NCBI GenBank assembly: GCA_024222455.1
Contig: JAAEPD010000147.1
Span: 1-64,000, forward strand
Direction: 5' to 3'
Length of the DNA stretch: 64,000 bases
DNA from: Aureispira sp.
Lineage (GTDB): Bacteria > Bacteroidota > Bacteroidia > Chitinophagales > Saprospiraceae
This document shows, piece by piece, positions 44,322-52,730 of this stretch (position 1 is the stretch's first letter; each line of letters begins with the position of its first letter). The position numbers and the translations under genes were made by a program. The notes under the pieces were generated by a model. That model was not told where the DNA came from. It did no database searches and was given only the letters and a program-made list of their open reading frames with translations.

Positions 44322-46034
44322 TTGTTAGGGATAATAGAAATACAAGCTCAACAAGAATTTAGACATACTGTTTATTTTGAACAGGGAGAGGCAATTATAT
44401 CTCTAGAGCAACTCGAAGAGATAAAACAGTTTACGGCCAATGCCCAGAATCTAACGGAAGCCAAGGTAGTGGTAAGAAGCTATGCTAATGACGCAAAAGG
44501 GAATGATAGCAATAGCAATCTTTCGAGTCGTCGGGCTGCGTTGATGAAACAATGCCTTTTGAGAGAAGGTATACCTGAGGCTTATATTCAGACGGAGCAA
44601 ATGGGGGATGTTTTGTTTTCGAATGAGACAACTAACAATTTTCAGCGGGCAGAGCTAATTTTGACTACAGATCAGCACCTGTTTAAGCGAAAAAGCTATC
44701 AAGAAACTATATTTAATGAGGTTCAGGAGTGGTTCAAACCTCATTATGATTATTTCGATATTTATCCTAAGAGGGATACCATTCTTATTACCTCTAAGGG
44801 CGTTATTCTATATATTCCTACAGCCACTTTTGATACTGCTCAAATAGACACTACTGTTCAACTTTTAGTCAACAGTAGTCACAATCCAATGGATATTTTG
44901 GTTCATCAGATGAGCACCTTATCCAATCAAAAGCTGCTAAACACTAGTGGCTTGCTACATATACAAGCCTTTTTGAGAGGGCAAGAAATTATAATTCCTT
45001 TAGCTAAAGAAATTGCAATACTTTTCCCTAGCAACCAATATCAGTCTAATGCATTAGCCTATCAAAGTGATCCAATGCTGTTTAGTACTACTAATTGGCA
45101 ATCTACCAATACTGGGCCTTTAGCTTGTGGTGGTTTTTATACTGAGGAAGGTTATTTTTGTGACCCTCAATTTTTAAAACAACCTAAGTTGCCTAATTTT
45201 TCCAATCCCCCTTCCAAACCTATACTCACTAATATAGATTCTATTATTAGGATTTATGATGAACGCATTAAGACATTTGATGCTCAACTAAATGAGTTGG
45301 ACAATGACATAAACAATGTCCCTAAAGATAAAAAGAGTACACTACTTCCTAAACTCAAACAAAAACGAACAGCTATAGAATGGGCTCAAAAGAAAATTGA
45401 GCTAAAAAAGGATGATTTAAAAACGGACTACAACAAAGAAGTAGAAGAAAAAGAGGCAGTTTATTACAAAAAACTAGCCCTTTATAATACTCAGCGCAAC
45501 CAACAACAACAAAACTATATTAGACAACTCAATAACTGGGCAACAAGTAAAGACAGCATTCAAATACTCTGTGAGGGAGAACAAAAATTAGTAGCAGATA
45601 TAAACAATCAATATGGCAACAATCTATTGATGCAATGTAGACAACTTGCAGCCAATAGAGGTCTACAGAAACCTCTCGGGTTTTGGCTCACAACCAAGAA
45701 GTTAGGCTGGACGAATATTGCTAAAGAACTCCCTACAGGTAATACAACTGGTTATCATATTAATATCCAATATTCAGCCTATAGTGTCAGTGCTTTTATG
45801 GTCCTCAAAAATAGTCAAACTATCATAATGGGACAAGCAGCAGGAGGTAGAACAATTTCTTTTGGGAGACTCCCCTATGAGCAAGAGGCTACTCTAGTTT
45901 TTATACAACATGACGAAAAAGGTTTAAGTTGGGGTTTTTATGATGTGAATACAAGCATAGTCCCTCCTCATGTTGAGTTAGACTACTATAGTAGAAACGA
46001 AGTTTTTTCTAAATTAAGTGACCTAGGGAGCTAA
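44322..46034 (+). CDS. OmpA-like-domain protein with coiled coil
   Basis: 570 residues. Residues about 10-110 resemble an OmpA-type peptidoglycan-associating domain (FEQGEAIISLEQLEEIKQF, KVVVRSYANDAKGNDSNSNL, SSRRAALMKQCLLREGIPE) but at the N-terminus. The middle contains beta-rich sequence ('FDTAQIDTTVQLLVNSSHNP'), and residues about 320-400 a long charged coiled coil. No ATG begins the frame: from TTG 44322 the export signal would be cut short, while the frame stays open upstream and from ATT 44295 gives QYRLIIFFLLGIIEIQAQ, a complete signal peptide. The true start is thus probably a rare codon near 44295. Role: envelope protein. Confidence 0.7.
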   Translation: MLGIIEIQAQQEFRHTVYFEQGEAIISLEQLEEIKQFTANAQNLTEAKVVVRSYANDAKGNDSNSNLSSRRAALMKQCLLREGIPEAYIQTEQMGDVLFSNETTNNFQRAELILTTDQHLFKRKSYQETIFNEVQEWFKPHYDYFDIYPKRDTILITSKGVILYIPTATFDTAQIDTTVQLLVNSSHNPMDILVHQMSTLSNQKLLNTSGLLHIQAFLRGQEIIIPLAKEIAILFPSNQYQSNALAYQSDPMLFSTTNWQSTNTGPLACGGFYTEEGYFCDPQFLKQPKLPNFSNPPSKPILTNIDSIIRIYDERIKTFDAQLNELDNDINNVPKDKKSTLLPKLKQKRTAIEWAQKKIELKKDDLKTDYNKEVEEKEAVYYKKLALYNTQRNQQQQNYIRQLNNWATSKDSIQILCEGEQKLVADINNQYGNNLLMQCRQLAANRGLQKPLGFWLTTKKLGWTNIAKELPTGNTTGYHINIQYSAYSVSAFMVLKNSQTIIMGQAAGGRTISFGRLPYEQEATLVFIQHDEKGLSWGFYDVNTSIVPPHVELDYYSRNEVFSKLSDLGS

Positions 46035-46419
46035 TAAAAGAAGTTATTTTAGACTTAAATCTAAATCAGTTTGCTGATTACTACAAAATGCTAACATTTC
46101 CTGTTACATTGTCGCCAATTAAATTCTTAGTTCCTTTAAATTCAGTTATTCTGTATAAAATTGGATAAGAATTTAAAAATCATTATCTTTGTTAGATATA
46201 TAGATATCCATTTACTTTTAAAGGACTGTATAGCCCATAAAATCTAGTTCAAGGTTTATAATATAATCATTAGAACTTTTCTTTATTAGGTATATTTCTC
46301 CCTCTAATAGACTTAAGCATATCTTACAAAGAACTACTATTTTTTATTATATAAATACCCAACTCATTGGATTGAGCTGGCATAGCATTAATTTTCGTTA
46401 ACTAAAAACATAATAATAT
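46035..46419. other. Leader/intergenic region upstream of rpsU (no gene seen)
   Basis: 385 bases, AT-rich, containing the promoter at 46161-46191 and a weak dyad at 46358-46380 (CCAACTCAT…TTGAGCTGG) shortly before the rpsU ATG. The predicted 5' leader of rpsU would be over 200 bases. Confidence 0.55.
46161..46191 (+). promoter_or_regulatory. Promoter of rpsU
   Basis: TTGG (46161-46164), 19 bases, TATCTTTG (46184-46191), a perfect match to the Bacteroidota TAnnTTTG -7 element at the standard spacing. Confidence 0.6.
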
Positions 46420-46617
46420 ATGTTAATTATTGAAGTAAAGGACAATGAATCTATCGAGCGGGCACTTCGCCGTTACAAACACAAGGTTAGAAACACTAAA
46501 TTGTTGAAAAACTTGCGTAAAAATCGATATTTCGAAAAACCATCTGTAGCTCGTCGAAAAGAAGTCTTAAAAGCTGCATATAAGGATAGAAAAGAAAGAG
46601 ATTTTAGTGATCAATAA
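46420..46617 (+). CDS. rpsU: 30S ribosomal protein S21
   Basis: 65 residues, the normal S21 size, with the family pattern 'DNESIERALRRYKHKV' and the basic 'RKNRYFEKPSVARRKEVLKA' stretch. S21 sits near the 3' end of 16S rRNA in the small subunit and influences initiation; in Bacteroidota it takes part in sequestering the anti-Shine-Dalgarno. The strong promoter and long leader suggest independent regulation. The next small gene follows after 38 bases and may be co-transcribed, ending at the terminator 47079-47115. Confidence 0.95.
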   Translation: MLIIEVKDNESIERALRRYKHKVRNTKLLKNLRKNRYFEKPSVARRKEVLKAAYKDRKERDFSDQ

Positions 46618-46655
46618 GCCGAAAGATAAATCATTGTAGATCAGAAAATATAGAC

Positions 46656-47024
46656 ATGAAGGATAAAGAAAAATTAGATCAGCTATTACAAAAAGTACTC
46701 TCTTTTGTACAAAAAAGAGGTTACAAAGAAATCAAGACAACCTATTCTGATGAGTACGATGATCCAAAATCATTCAAGCAGATGTCAACTGGAGAGCTGA
46801 TTACTCCTTTGATCACAGCTTTAGATAGAGGCCATAAACACTATTTTGAATTAGCTATGAAACATGAGAATGTTCAAGATTTAGTATCTAAATGGAAATT
46901 GATGATCTTAATGGCTAATCACAAAAAAGGTGTTTTGCACTTATTTGCTCCTAGAGGACATAAGGCGTTTGTAGAGAGATTATGTGAGGATTACAAACTA
47001 GAAGCAAAAGTTATAGCGATATAG
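46656..47024 (+). CDS. Small cytoplasmic protein of unknown function downstream of rpsU
   Basis: 122 residues, soluble, with a mixed alpha/beta look: helix 'KEKLDQLLQKVLSFVQKRG', strand 'YKEIKTTYSDEYDDP', then helices and 'GVLHLFAPRGHKAFVERL', ending 'DYKLEAKVIAI'. No membrane segment, signal or catalytic motif. It shares the rpsU transcription unit and terminator, which hints at a housekeeping or translation-linked job, but this is only context. Confidence 0.65.
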   Translation: MKDKEKLDQLLQKVLSFVQKRGYKEIKTTYSDEYDDPKSFKQMSTGELITPLITALDRGHKHYFELAMKHENVQDLVSKWKLMILMANHKKGVLHLFAPRGHKAFVERLCEDYKLEAKVIAI

Positions 47025-47078
47025 GTAGTACGTTTTTGAGCACTAATATCATTGCTTATTTGCCTACTTAAAAAATAT

Positions 47079-47115
47079 GAGACTATCTGAATCAAATCAG
47101 ATAGTCTCTTTTTTT
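47079..47115 (+). terminator. Rho-independent terminator of the rpsU unit
   Basis: GAGACTATCTGA (47079-47090) pairs perfectly with TCAGATAGTCTC (47097-47108), followed by seven T. Confidence 0.9.
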
Positions 47116-47176
47116 ATGCAATAGTAGCAGTACTCGCCCCCCTATCCCATTCACAAGATTATACCACATTGAAACT

Positions 47177-48460
47177 ATGAGAAGGATAAGTATCTTAATT
47201 AGCCTACTACTGTCTTATCTATTGGGGATAGCACAGGATTCACGAATTCAAGATATTGACAGGTTATTAAAGTCTATTGATAGTAGCAACTTATTGATGG
47301 GGAGTCTTTCTATTTATCAAAAAGGTAAAGAAGTTTATAACTTCTCGATTGGATGGAGTGATTTAAGGAAAGATCTAAAGAACTCTAAGCATACAAAATA
47401 TAGAATAGGTTCAATCACAAAATCTTTTACAGCAGTAATTATCATGCAGTTGATTGAAGAGAAAAAGCTTTCTTTAGATACAAAAATCTCTGCATATTTA
47501 CCCAATATTCCTAATGCGAACACCATTACTATTGAACATCTACTGAGGCATAAAAGTGGCTTATTCAATATAACAGAATCACCAACTTTTCTTACTTGGA
47601 TGGAATCCTTCCACACTCGAAATGAAATGATTAATTTAATCATCAGCAGTGGGACTGTATTTAGCCCTGGTAAAAAAAAGAAGTATTCAAACACCAATTA
47701 TATACTACTGTCGATTATTGCTGAAAAGATTGAAGGGGCAAAATACGCTCAAATATTAGAGGAAAGAATTTTTTCTAAATGCCAACTAGCCAACACTTAC
47801 TATGGAGGGGAAATTAATACTAAACACAATGAGGCCCTTTCTTATTTTTATAAAGATTCTGATTGGGTAAGCTCTTCTATGACGGACATGAGTATTCCTA
47901 TTGGTGCAGGTGCAATTGTTTCAAATCCAGAAGATCTCAATACATTTTACTTTCAGCTATTTAATGGGAACTTGATTACTGAAGAATCCTTAAATCTGAT
48001 GACTTCTAATAATAACTTATTTGAATTCGCATTATATCCTGTGCTCTCTATTAACTCCAAAGCCTGTTTTGGTCATGAAGGCAGAATTGATGGATTTCAT
48101 TCCTTTTCCGCTTACTTCCCTGATGGTAAGATCTCCATTTCTTTTTGTGCGAATGCAGAGCTCATTTACTTAAATGAACTATTATTGCAAATACTCAATA
48201 TATATTTTGATATACCTCCTACCTCTCAAGAAAGAATAGGCTGTTACAAAAACGATAATATATCTCTAGAATTAACACCTATTAATAGTAGCTTACTTGC
48301 TAAAATAGACAACAGTAATTTTTACTTCCTAGAATCATCTGGAAAGAAAAAATACAGCTCATTACAAAATGATATTAGTATTAAATTCCTTAACAAGGAT
48401 AGACTAGTCATAAAAACTGCACAGAAAAAAGTGCTGTTAAAAAAAGAATTGAATAACTAA
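47177..48460 (+). CDS. Beta-lactamase-fold serine hydrolase
   Basis: A signal peptide (MRRISILISLLLSYLLGIAQ) is followed by a class-C beta-lactamase/esterase-type domain. The nucleophile motif SxxK is Ser79-Ile-Thr-Lys82 ('YRIGSITKSFTAVIIMQLIE'), followed by 'LLRHKSGL', the YxN motif in 'KKYSNTNYILLSIIAEKIE' and an HxG equivalent in 'CFGHEGRIDGFHS'. The last 90 residues are a small beta domain. The family includes D-aminopeptidases, esterases and PBP4-like carboxypeptidases; the substrate is not predictable. It acts in the periplasm or outside. Alone between two strong terminators. Confidence 0.88.
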   Translation: MRRISILISLLLSYLLGIAQDSRIQDIDRLLKSIDSSNLLMGSLSIYQKGKEVYNFSIGWSDLRKDLKNSKHTKYRIGSITKSFTAVIIMQLIEEKKLSLDTKISAYLPNIPNANTITIEHLLRHKSGLFNITESPTFLTWMESFHTRNEMINLIISSGTVFSPGKKKKYSNTNYILLSIIAEKIEGAKYAQILEERIFSKCQLANTYYGGEINTKHNEALSYFYKDSDWVSSSMTDMSIPIGAGAIVSNPEDLNTFYFQLFNGNLITEESLNLMTSNNNLFEFALYPVLSINSKACFGHEGRIDGFHSFSAYFPDGKISISFCANAELIYLNELLLQILNIYFDIPPTSQERIGCYKNDNISLELTPINSSLLAKIDNSNFYFLESSGKKKYSSLQNDISIKFLNKDRLVIKTAQKKVLLKKELNN

Positions 48461-48475
48461 ACCTATTACTCAATT

Positions 48476-48527
48476 TAATAGTCCGTGTGTTTTTAGCTTG
48501 AGAAAGCTAAAAACACACGGACTATTA
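48476..48527. terminator. Perfect 24-bp hairpin between convergent genes
   Basis: Arms 48476-48499 and 48504-48527 are exactly complementary (core GTCCGTGTGTTTTTAGCTT) around a GAGA tetraloop. It separates the serine-hydrolase gene from hutU and can stop transcription from both sides. Confidence 0.85.
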
Positions 48528-48559
48528 TCAATTCTCTTTGTATACGAAAAATTCTGCTT

Positions 48560-50581
48560 TTAAAGCAAGTTATCTAGCAATTCATCATCGGCAAAATTAG
48601 GTAATGTAACTTTCAATTTAGGATTGACCTCCATTGCTTGCTTAATGGCAAAAACGGCTCCATCATTTCGAGCCCAACTTCTACGAGCTATTCCATTATT
48701 CACATCCCAAAATAGCATAGATTCTAGTCTTCGGTCAGACTCTTTGCTACCATCTAAGAGCATCCCAAACCCACCGTTAATCACTTCGCCCCAACCAACG
48801 CCACCACCATTGTGCAACGAAATCCATGTAGCTCCTCTAAAAGCATCTCCCACAAAGTTCTGTACCGCCATATCCGCCGTAAATTGAGAACCATCATAAA
48901 TATTAGAAGTCTCTCTATAAGGCGAATCTGTTCCAGATACATCATGATGATCACGCCCCAAAATAACAGGCCCTGACAACTTACCATCTTTGATAGCTTG
49001 ATTGAATGCTTTAGCTATATTGATACGACCTGCACTATCTGCATACAATATGCGAGCTTGCGAACCAACAACTAGTTTATTCTCTTGAGCATTGCGTATC
49101 CAAAGCAAGTTATCAGCAAGCTGCTGCTTGATTTCCTCTGGAGCTTCAGCCAACATAGATTCGAGCACCTCTGCTGCCAAATTATCTGTAATCTCTAGAT
49201 CTTTAGGATCACCAGAAGCACAAACCCATCTAAAAGGCCCAAAACCATAATCAAAGCACATAGGCCCCATAATATCCTGCACATAAGATGGGTACTTGAA
49301 TGTTCCATCTTCCTTAAGAATATCTGCTCCAGCTTCATCTCTAGCAGCTTTCAAAAAAGCATTCCCATAGTCAAAGAAATACATCCCTTGAGCTGTCATT
49401 GCATTAACAGCATCTACATGTCTACGCAAAGTAGCTTGTACCTCTTGTTGAAACTGTTCTGGCTGTTCAGCCATCATTAGGTTAGCCTCATCCACACTCA
49501 TTCCTAAAGGATAATAACCTCCAGCATAAGGATTGTGCAAAGAAGTTTGGTCTGAACCTAAATCTACAAAGGTCTTATTAGCAGCAAAATGCTCCCAAAC
49601 CTCTACAATATTGCCATGATAGGCCAAAGAAACAGCCTCTTTATTAGCTCTAGCTTCTTCTACACGTGCAGTCAAAGCATTCAAATCGGTAAACACTTCA
49701 TCTACCCAACCTTGCTCATGGCGTTTATGTACAGCATGTCCATTTACTTCAGCTATTAAGCCTATAGCTCCTGCTATTACTGCAGCTTTTGCCTGTGCTC
49801 CTGACATACCGCCTAAACCTGCTGTTACAAATAGTTTCCCTGCCAAATCACTACTTCCTTTTTGCTGCATACGACCAGCATTCAAGACAGTGATTGTAGT
49901 TCCATGCACTATACCTTGTGGGCCAATATACATATAAGAGCCTGCCGTCATTTGACCATATTGAGTTACTCCTAAAGCGTTATATTTCTCCCAATCATCT
50001 GGTTTAGAGTAGTTCGGTATCATCATACCATTAGTAACAACTACACGAGGTGCCTCTGCATGTGAAGGAAATAACCCTAATGGATGCCCTGAATACATTA
50101 CTAAGGTCTGCTCATCAGTCATTTCTGCCAAATACTGCATAGTCAATAAGTACTGTGCCCAGTTTTGAAATACAGCTCCATTTCCTCCATAGGTAATTAG
50201 CTCCTCAGGGTGCTGTGCTACAGCAGGGTCAAGGTTGTTGTGAATCATCAACATAATTCCAGCTGCTTGCTTCGATTGGCAAGGATATTCCTCTATAGGT
50301 CGAGCATATAGCTTGTAGTCCGGACGAAAACGATACATATAAATACGTCCATAGTCCGCAAGTTCTTTTGCAAACTCTTCTGCTAAGACAGAATGTTGTT
50401 CCTTCGGAAAATACCTTAGGGCATTCTTAATAGCTAATTTTTTTTCTTCTTTGGTGAGAATGTCCTTACGCTTAGGTGCGTGACTAATCTCTGTATCTAA
50501 TGGCTTATTGATTGGCAATTTAGTAGGAATCCCAGCTAATATAGCTTCTTGAAATTGAGTTAATTGTTCTGTCATGTTCAT
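48560..50581 (-). CDS. hutU: Urocanate hydratase
   Basis: 673 residues, the longer form of the family (the common bacterial form is near 555). Motifs: 'TYGGNGAVFQNWAQYLLTM', 'YSGHPLGLFPSHAEAPRVVV', 'TAGLGGMSGAQAKAAVIAG', 'GSDQTSLHNPYAGGYYP', 'FDYGNAFLKAARDEAG', the Cys of 'YVQDIMGPMCFDYGFGPFRW', and 'ISLHNGGGVGWGEVINGGFG'. It converts urocanate to imidazolonepropionate in histidine breakdown using tightly bound NAD+. No other hut gene lies in the window, so the pathway must be dispersed. A promoter candidate lies at 50622-50651. Confidence 0.95.
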   Translation of the reverse strand: MNMTEQLTQFQEAILAGIPTKLPINKPLDTEISHAPKRKDILTKEEKKLAIKNALRYFPKEQHSVLAEEFAKELADYGRIYMYRFRPDYKLYARPIEEYPCQSKQAAGIMLMIHNNLDPAVAQHPEELITYGGNGAVFQNWAQYLLTMQYLAEMTDEQTLVMYSGHPLGLFPSHAEAPRVVVTNGMMIPNYSKPDDWEKYNALGVTQYGQMTAGSYMYIGPQGIVHGTTITVLNAGRMQQKGSSDLAGKLFVTAGLGGMSGAQAKAAVIAGAIGLIAEVNGHAVHKRHEQGWVDEVFTDLNALTARVEEARANKEAVSLAYHGNIVEVWEHFAANKTFVDLGSDQTSLHNPYAGGYYPLGMSVDEANLMMAEQPEQFQQEVQATLRRHVDAVNAMTAQGMYFFDYGNAFLKAARDEAGADILKEDGTFKYPSYVQDIMGPMCFDYGFGPFRWVCASGDPKDLEITDNLAAEVLESMLAEAPEEIKQQLADNLLWIRNAQENKLVVGSQARILYADSAGRINIAKAFNQAIKDGKLSGPVILGRDHHDVSGTDSPYRETSNIYDGSQFTADMAVQNFVGDAFRGATWISLHNGGGVGWGEVINGGFGMLLDGSKESDRRLESMLFWDVNNGIARRSWARNDGAVFAIKQAMEVNPKLKVTLPNFADDELLDNLL

Positions 50582-50621
50582 AAGTCCTTAGTAAGGTTGA
50601 ATAAATCAATTAGAATTGCTG

Positions 50622-50651
50622 TAAAAGTACAGCTTAATTTAAAACTCCCAA
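50622..50651 (-). promoter_or_regulatory. Candidate promoter of hutU
   Basis: The minus strand has TTGG (50651-50648), 18 bases, TACTTTTA (50629-50622), about 40 bases before the ATG. Confidence 0.35.
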
Positions 50652-50783
50652 GACCTTCTTCATCAAAAAACACGGTTTACATAAATTTAATACACCTCTC
50701 CTACTCATTTCCCTAAATTTAAGTAATCACTCAAAATTAGTTATATTGTAAATGTTAAACACAGTATATCTAATACACATACT

Positions 50784-50893
50784 ATGCAATTATTTGACAA
50801 TGATGCGATAAAGCTAACATTGGCGATTCATTAGTTATTCTTCGAACTAAATATAGTAAAGAGGATTTAGTAATAGATATCTTACCTAAATAA
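50784..50893 (+). pseudogene. Internally deleted paralogue of the following two genes
   Basis: It begins MQLFDNDAIKL at ATG 50784, like MQILDDQNLF and MQLLDDHQLE of the next genes, then jumps to another frame reading GDSLVILRTKYSKEDLVIDI LPK-stop, matching GDNLAVLKTKYTNHILDQN of the first neighbour. The whole membrane middle is missing, so this is a copy with a roughly 320-base internal deletion and frame change. Confidence 0.75.
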
Positions 50894-50898
50894 AGACT

Positions 50899-51330
50899 AT
50901 GCAAATACTAGACGACCAAAACCTATTCTATAATACAGACTATCCTAGAGCTAAGTTTTGGCTGGGCACTTTCTTCTATATAATATTAGGATTCATTGTA
51001 CCATTATTCTTTTTTATTCTTGCTTCCTTATTAGATATGTATATTGTAATGCTCCCCAGTCTCCTTTGGTCTTTCTTCTGTCTATTCAAAATGACCCCCT
51101 ACTTATTTGATGCCATCCAAGGAGACCATATAGTACAAACTAGTGTTATCACGAAAAAAACAAGCAGTGATGGTAGTTACTATATATATACAGAAGATAA
51201 AATCAATTCACCTTTAAATTTTTTGCCTGTAAAAGAAGGACTGTATGAAGATGCTAAACTTGGAGATAACCTCGCTGTACTCAAGACAAAATATACTAAT
51301 CATATTCTAGATCAAAACCTTCTACCTTAA
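50899..51330 (+). CDS. Small two-segment membrane protein, paralogue A
   Basis: 143 residues: a short cytoplasmic start (MQILDDQNLFYNTDYPRAKF), two hydrophobic segments (residues about 22-45 and 49-70) and a soluble beta-type C-terminal part (HIVQTSVITKKTSSDGSYYI, GDNLAVLKTKYTNHI). No signal peptide or known family. It lies 5 bases after the deleted copy and 5 bases before paralogue B, forming a tandem set. Probably inner membrane; role unknown. Confidence 0.65.
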   Translation: MQILDDQNLFYNTDYPRAKFWLGTFFYIILGFIVPLFFFILASLLDMYIVMLPSLLWSFFCLFKMTPYLFDAIQGDHIVQTSVITKKTSSDGSYYIYTEDKINSPLNFLPVKEGLYEDAKLGDNLAVLKTKYTNHILDQNLLP

Positions 51331-51335
51331 TAGCT

Positions 51336-51794
51336 ATGCAACTATTAGATGATCATCAATTAGAACCGTTGGCCAAAGATATTATGAATGCTAGAACAGT
51401 ATTTTTAATACGAACAGTATTCTATACTAGTTTCTCACTGCTTACACTTGCAGGATTTATCACACTTTATTTTGCTTGGGATTTACATTGGCTAATGATT
51501 ATTCTGTTTTTTGTTTTTATTCTTTTGGCAAAAGATGCTTTAGCAGTATTTCTTGATTTGATTAATAATCAAACAAAATATGAAGATCAAAAAATTACGC
51601 AAAGACAAAAAACAGATCAAGGTAAAGTATTGTTTGTTTTAGATACTAAAACTAGTCAACATATAAAACTAGAAGTAATAGATGAGCTTTATGAAGTAGC
51701 TGATGTCAATTGCTATGTTCGCACTTTGAAAGGAAAATATAGTGGTGCAGAAGTTGGCAAGATGATTATGCCTCCTCAAATTTCTAAACTCTAA
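51336..51794 (+). CDS. Small two-segment membrane protein, paralogue B
   Basis: 152 residues with the same plan as its neighbour: MQLLDDHQLEPL start, hydrophobic hairpin (RTVFYTSFSLLTLAGFITLY and WLMIILFFVFILLAKDALAV), then a beta-type tail (KITQRQKTDQGKVLFVLDTK, DELYEVADVNCYVRTLKGKY). The tail position 'ADVNCYVRTLKGKYS' is equivalent to 'GDNLAVLKTKYT' in A. Together with A and the pseudogene it records two duplications and one loss. Confidence 0.65.
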   Translation: MQLLDDHQLEPLAKDIMNARTVFLIRTVFYTSFSLLTLAGFITLYFAWDLHWLMIILFFVFILLAKDALAVFLDLINNQTKYEDQKITQRQKTDQGKVLFVLDTKTSQHIKLEVIDELYEVADVNCYVRTLKGKYSGAEVGKMIMPPQISKL

Positions 51795-52001
51795 ACAAAG
51801 TATCCTATTAAGCGTTCAAGATACTCTTCTAACTAAAGTTATAATTAAGAACATTTTTTACATTATTAAGAAAATCAATATAAATTATATCCATATTATA
51901 TTTTTTAGTAGCTTCGCAAATAGAGTTATATATCAAACAGGTACATGGTTCTATATTTTAATTTAAAATCAACATTCTTAATTTTTATTAAACCCACAAA
52001 A

Positions 52002-52643
52002 ATGAGTACAGTTCGATTAGGTGATGTAGCACCAAATTTCACAGCACAATCTACAGAAGGCGAAATCAATTTTCACAATTGGCTAGGTGACAGCTGGGGA
52101 ATTTTATTTTCTCATCCTGCTGATTACACTCCAGTTTGCACAACTGAACTAGGTACAGTAGCCAAATATAAAGCAGAATTTGACCAAAGAAATGTCAAAG
52201 TAGCTGCCTTAAGTGTTGATGGCCTAGATTCACATAATGGTTGGGTAAAGGATATTAACGAAACTCAAAATACAACTGTTAATTTCCCAATAATTGCTGA
52301 TGAAGACAGAAAAGTAGCTGTATTATATGACATGATACATCCTAATGCTGATAGCAAAATGACTGTAAGATCAGTATTTGTTATTGGGCCAGACAAAAAA
52401 GTCAAATTAACGATTACTTATCCACCTGCTACTGGCAGAAACTTTGATGAATTGCTTAGAGTAATTGATTCTTTGCAATTAACAGCATACCACAAGGTAG
52501 CAACACCTGCTAATTGGAATAATGGCGATGATTGTGTAATTGTACCATCTGTTGCAAACGAAGATATTCCTAGCTTATTTCCAAAAGGGCACACAGAAGT
52601 TAAACCTTATTTAAGGTTGACACCTCAACCAAATTTGAAATAA
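52002..52643 (+). CDS. 1-Cys peroxiredoxin (Prx6 type)
   Basis: The start is ATG 52002 (MSTVRLGDVAPNF), the normal Prx6 beginning; an upstream in-frame ATG at 51945 adds 19 hydrophobic residues without homology. 213 residues. The peroxidatic Cys46 lies in 'HPADYTPVCTTELG', with the conserved Arg in 'SKMTVRSVFVIGPDKKV' and the long C-terminal arm of the Prx6 subfamily (WNNGDDCVIVPSV…EVKPYLRLTPQP). No resolving Cys is evident. It reduces H2O2 and organic peroxides in the cytoplasm. Alone, with a strong terminator. Confidence 0.95.
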   Translation: MSTVRLGDVAPNFTAQSTEGEINFHNWLGDSWGILFSHPADYTPVCTTELGTVAKYKAEFDQRNVKVAALSVDGLDSHNGWVKDINETQNTTVNFPIIADEDRKVAVLYDMIHPNADSKMTVRSVFVIGPDKKVKLTITYPPATGRNFDELLRVIDSLQLTAYHKVATPANWNNGDDCVIVPSVANEDIPSLFPKGHTEVKPYLRLTPQPNLK

Positions 52644-52653
52644 GACATAGATA

Positions 52654-52686
52654 AAAAATAAAGAGCCTTAAAGGCTCTTTATTTTT
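52654..52686. terminator. Bidirectional terminator after the peroxiredoxin gene
   Basis: AAAAATAAAGAGCCT (52654-52668) pairs perfectly with AGGCTCTTTATTTTT (52672-52686) around TAA, giving U-runs on both strands. It serves the convergent LRR-BRCT gene as well. Confidence 0.9.
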
Positions 52687-52730
52687 TAATACTTTGACTA
52701 GATTCTTATTTATGGATAGGTCTTCCTCTT

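Noticed and set aside
48776-48987. Overlapping minus-strand frame within hutU
   Set aside because: Alternate frame of a highly conserved enzyme region (GRDHHDVSG…).
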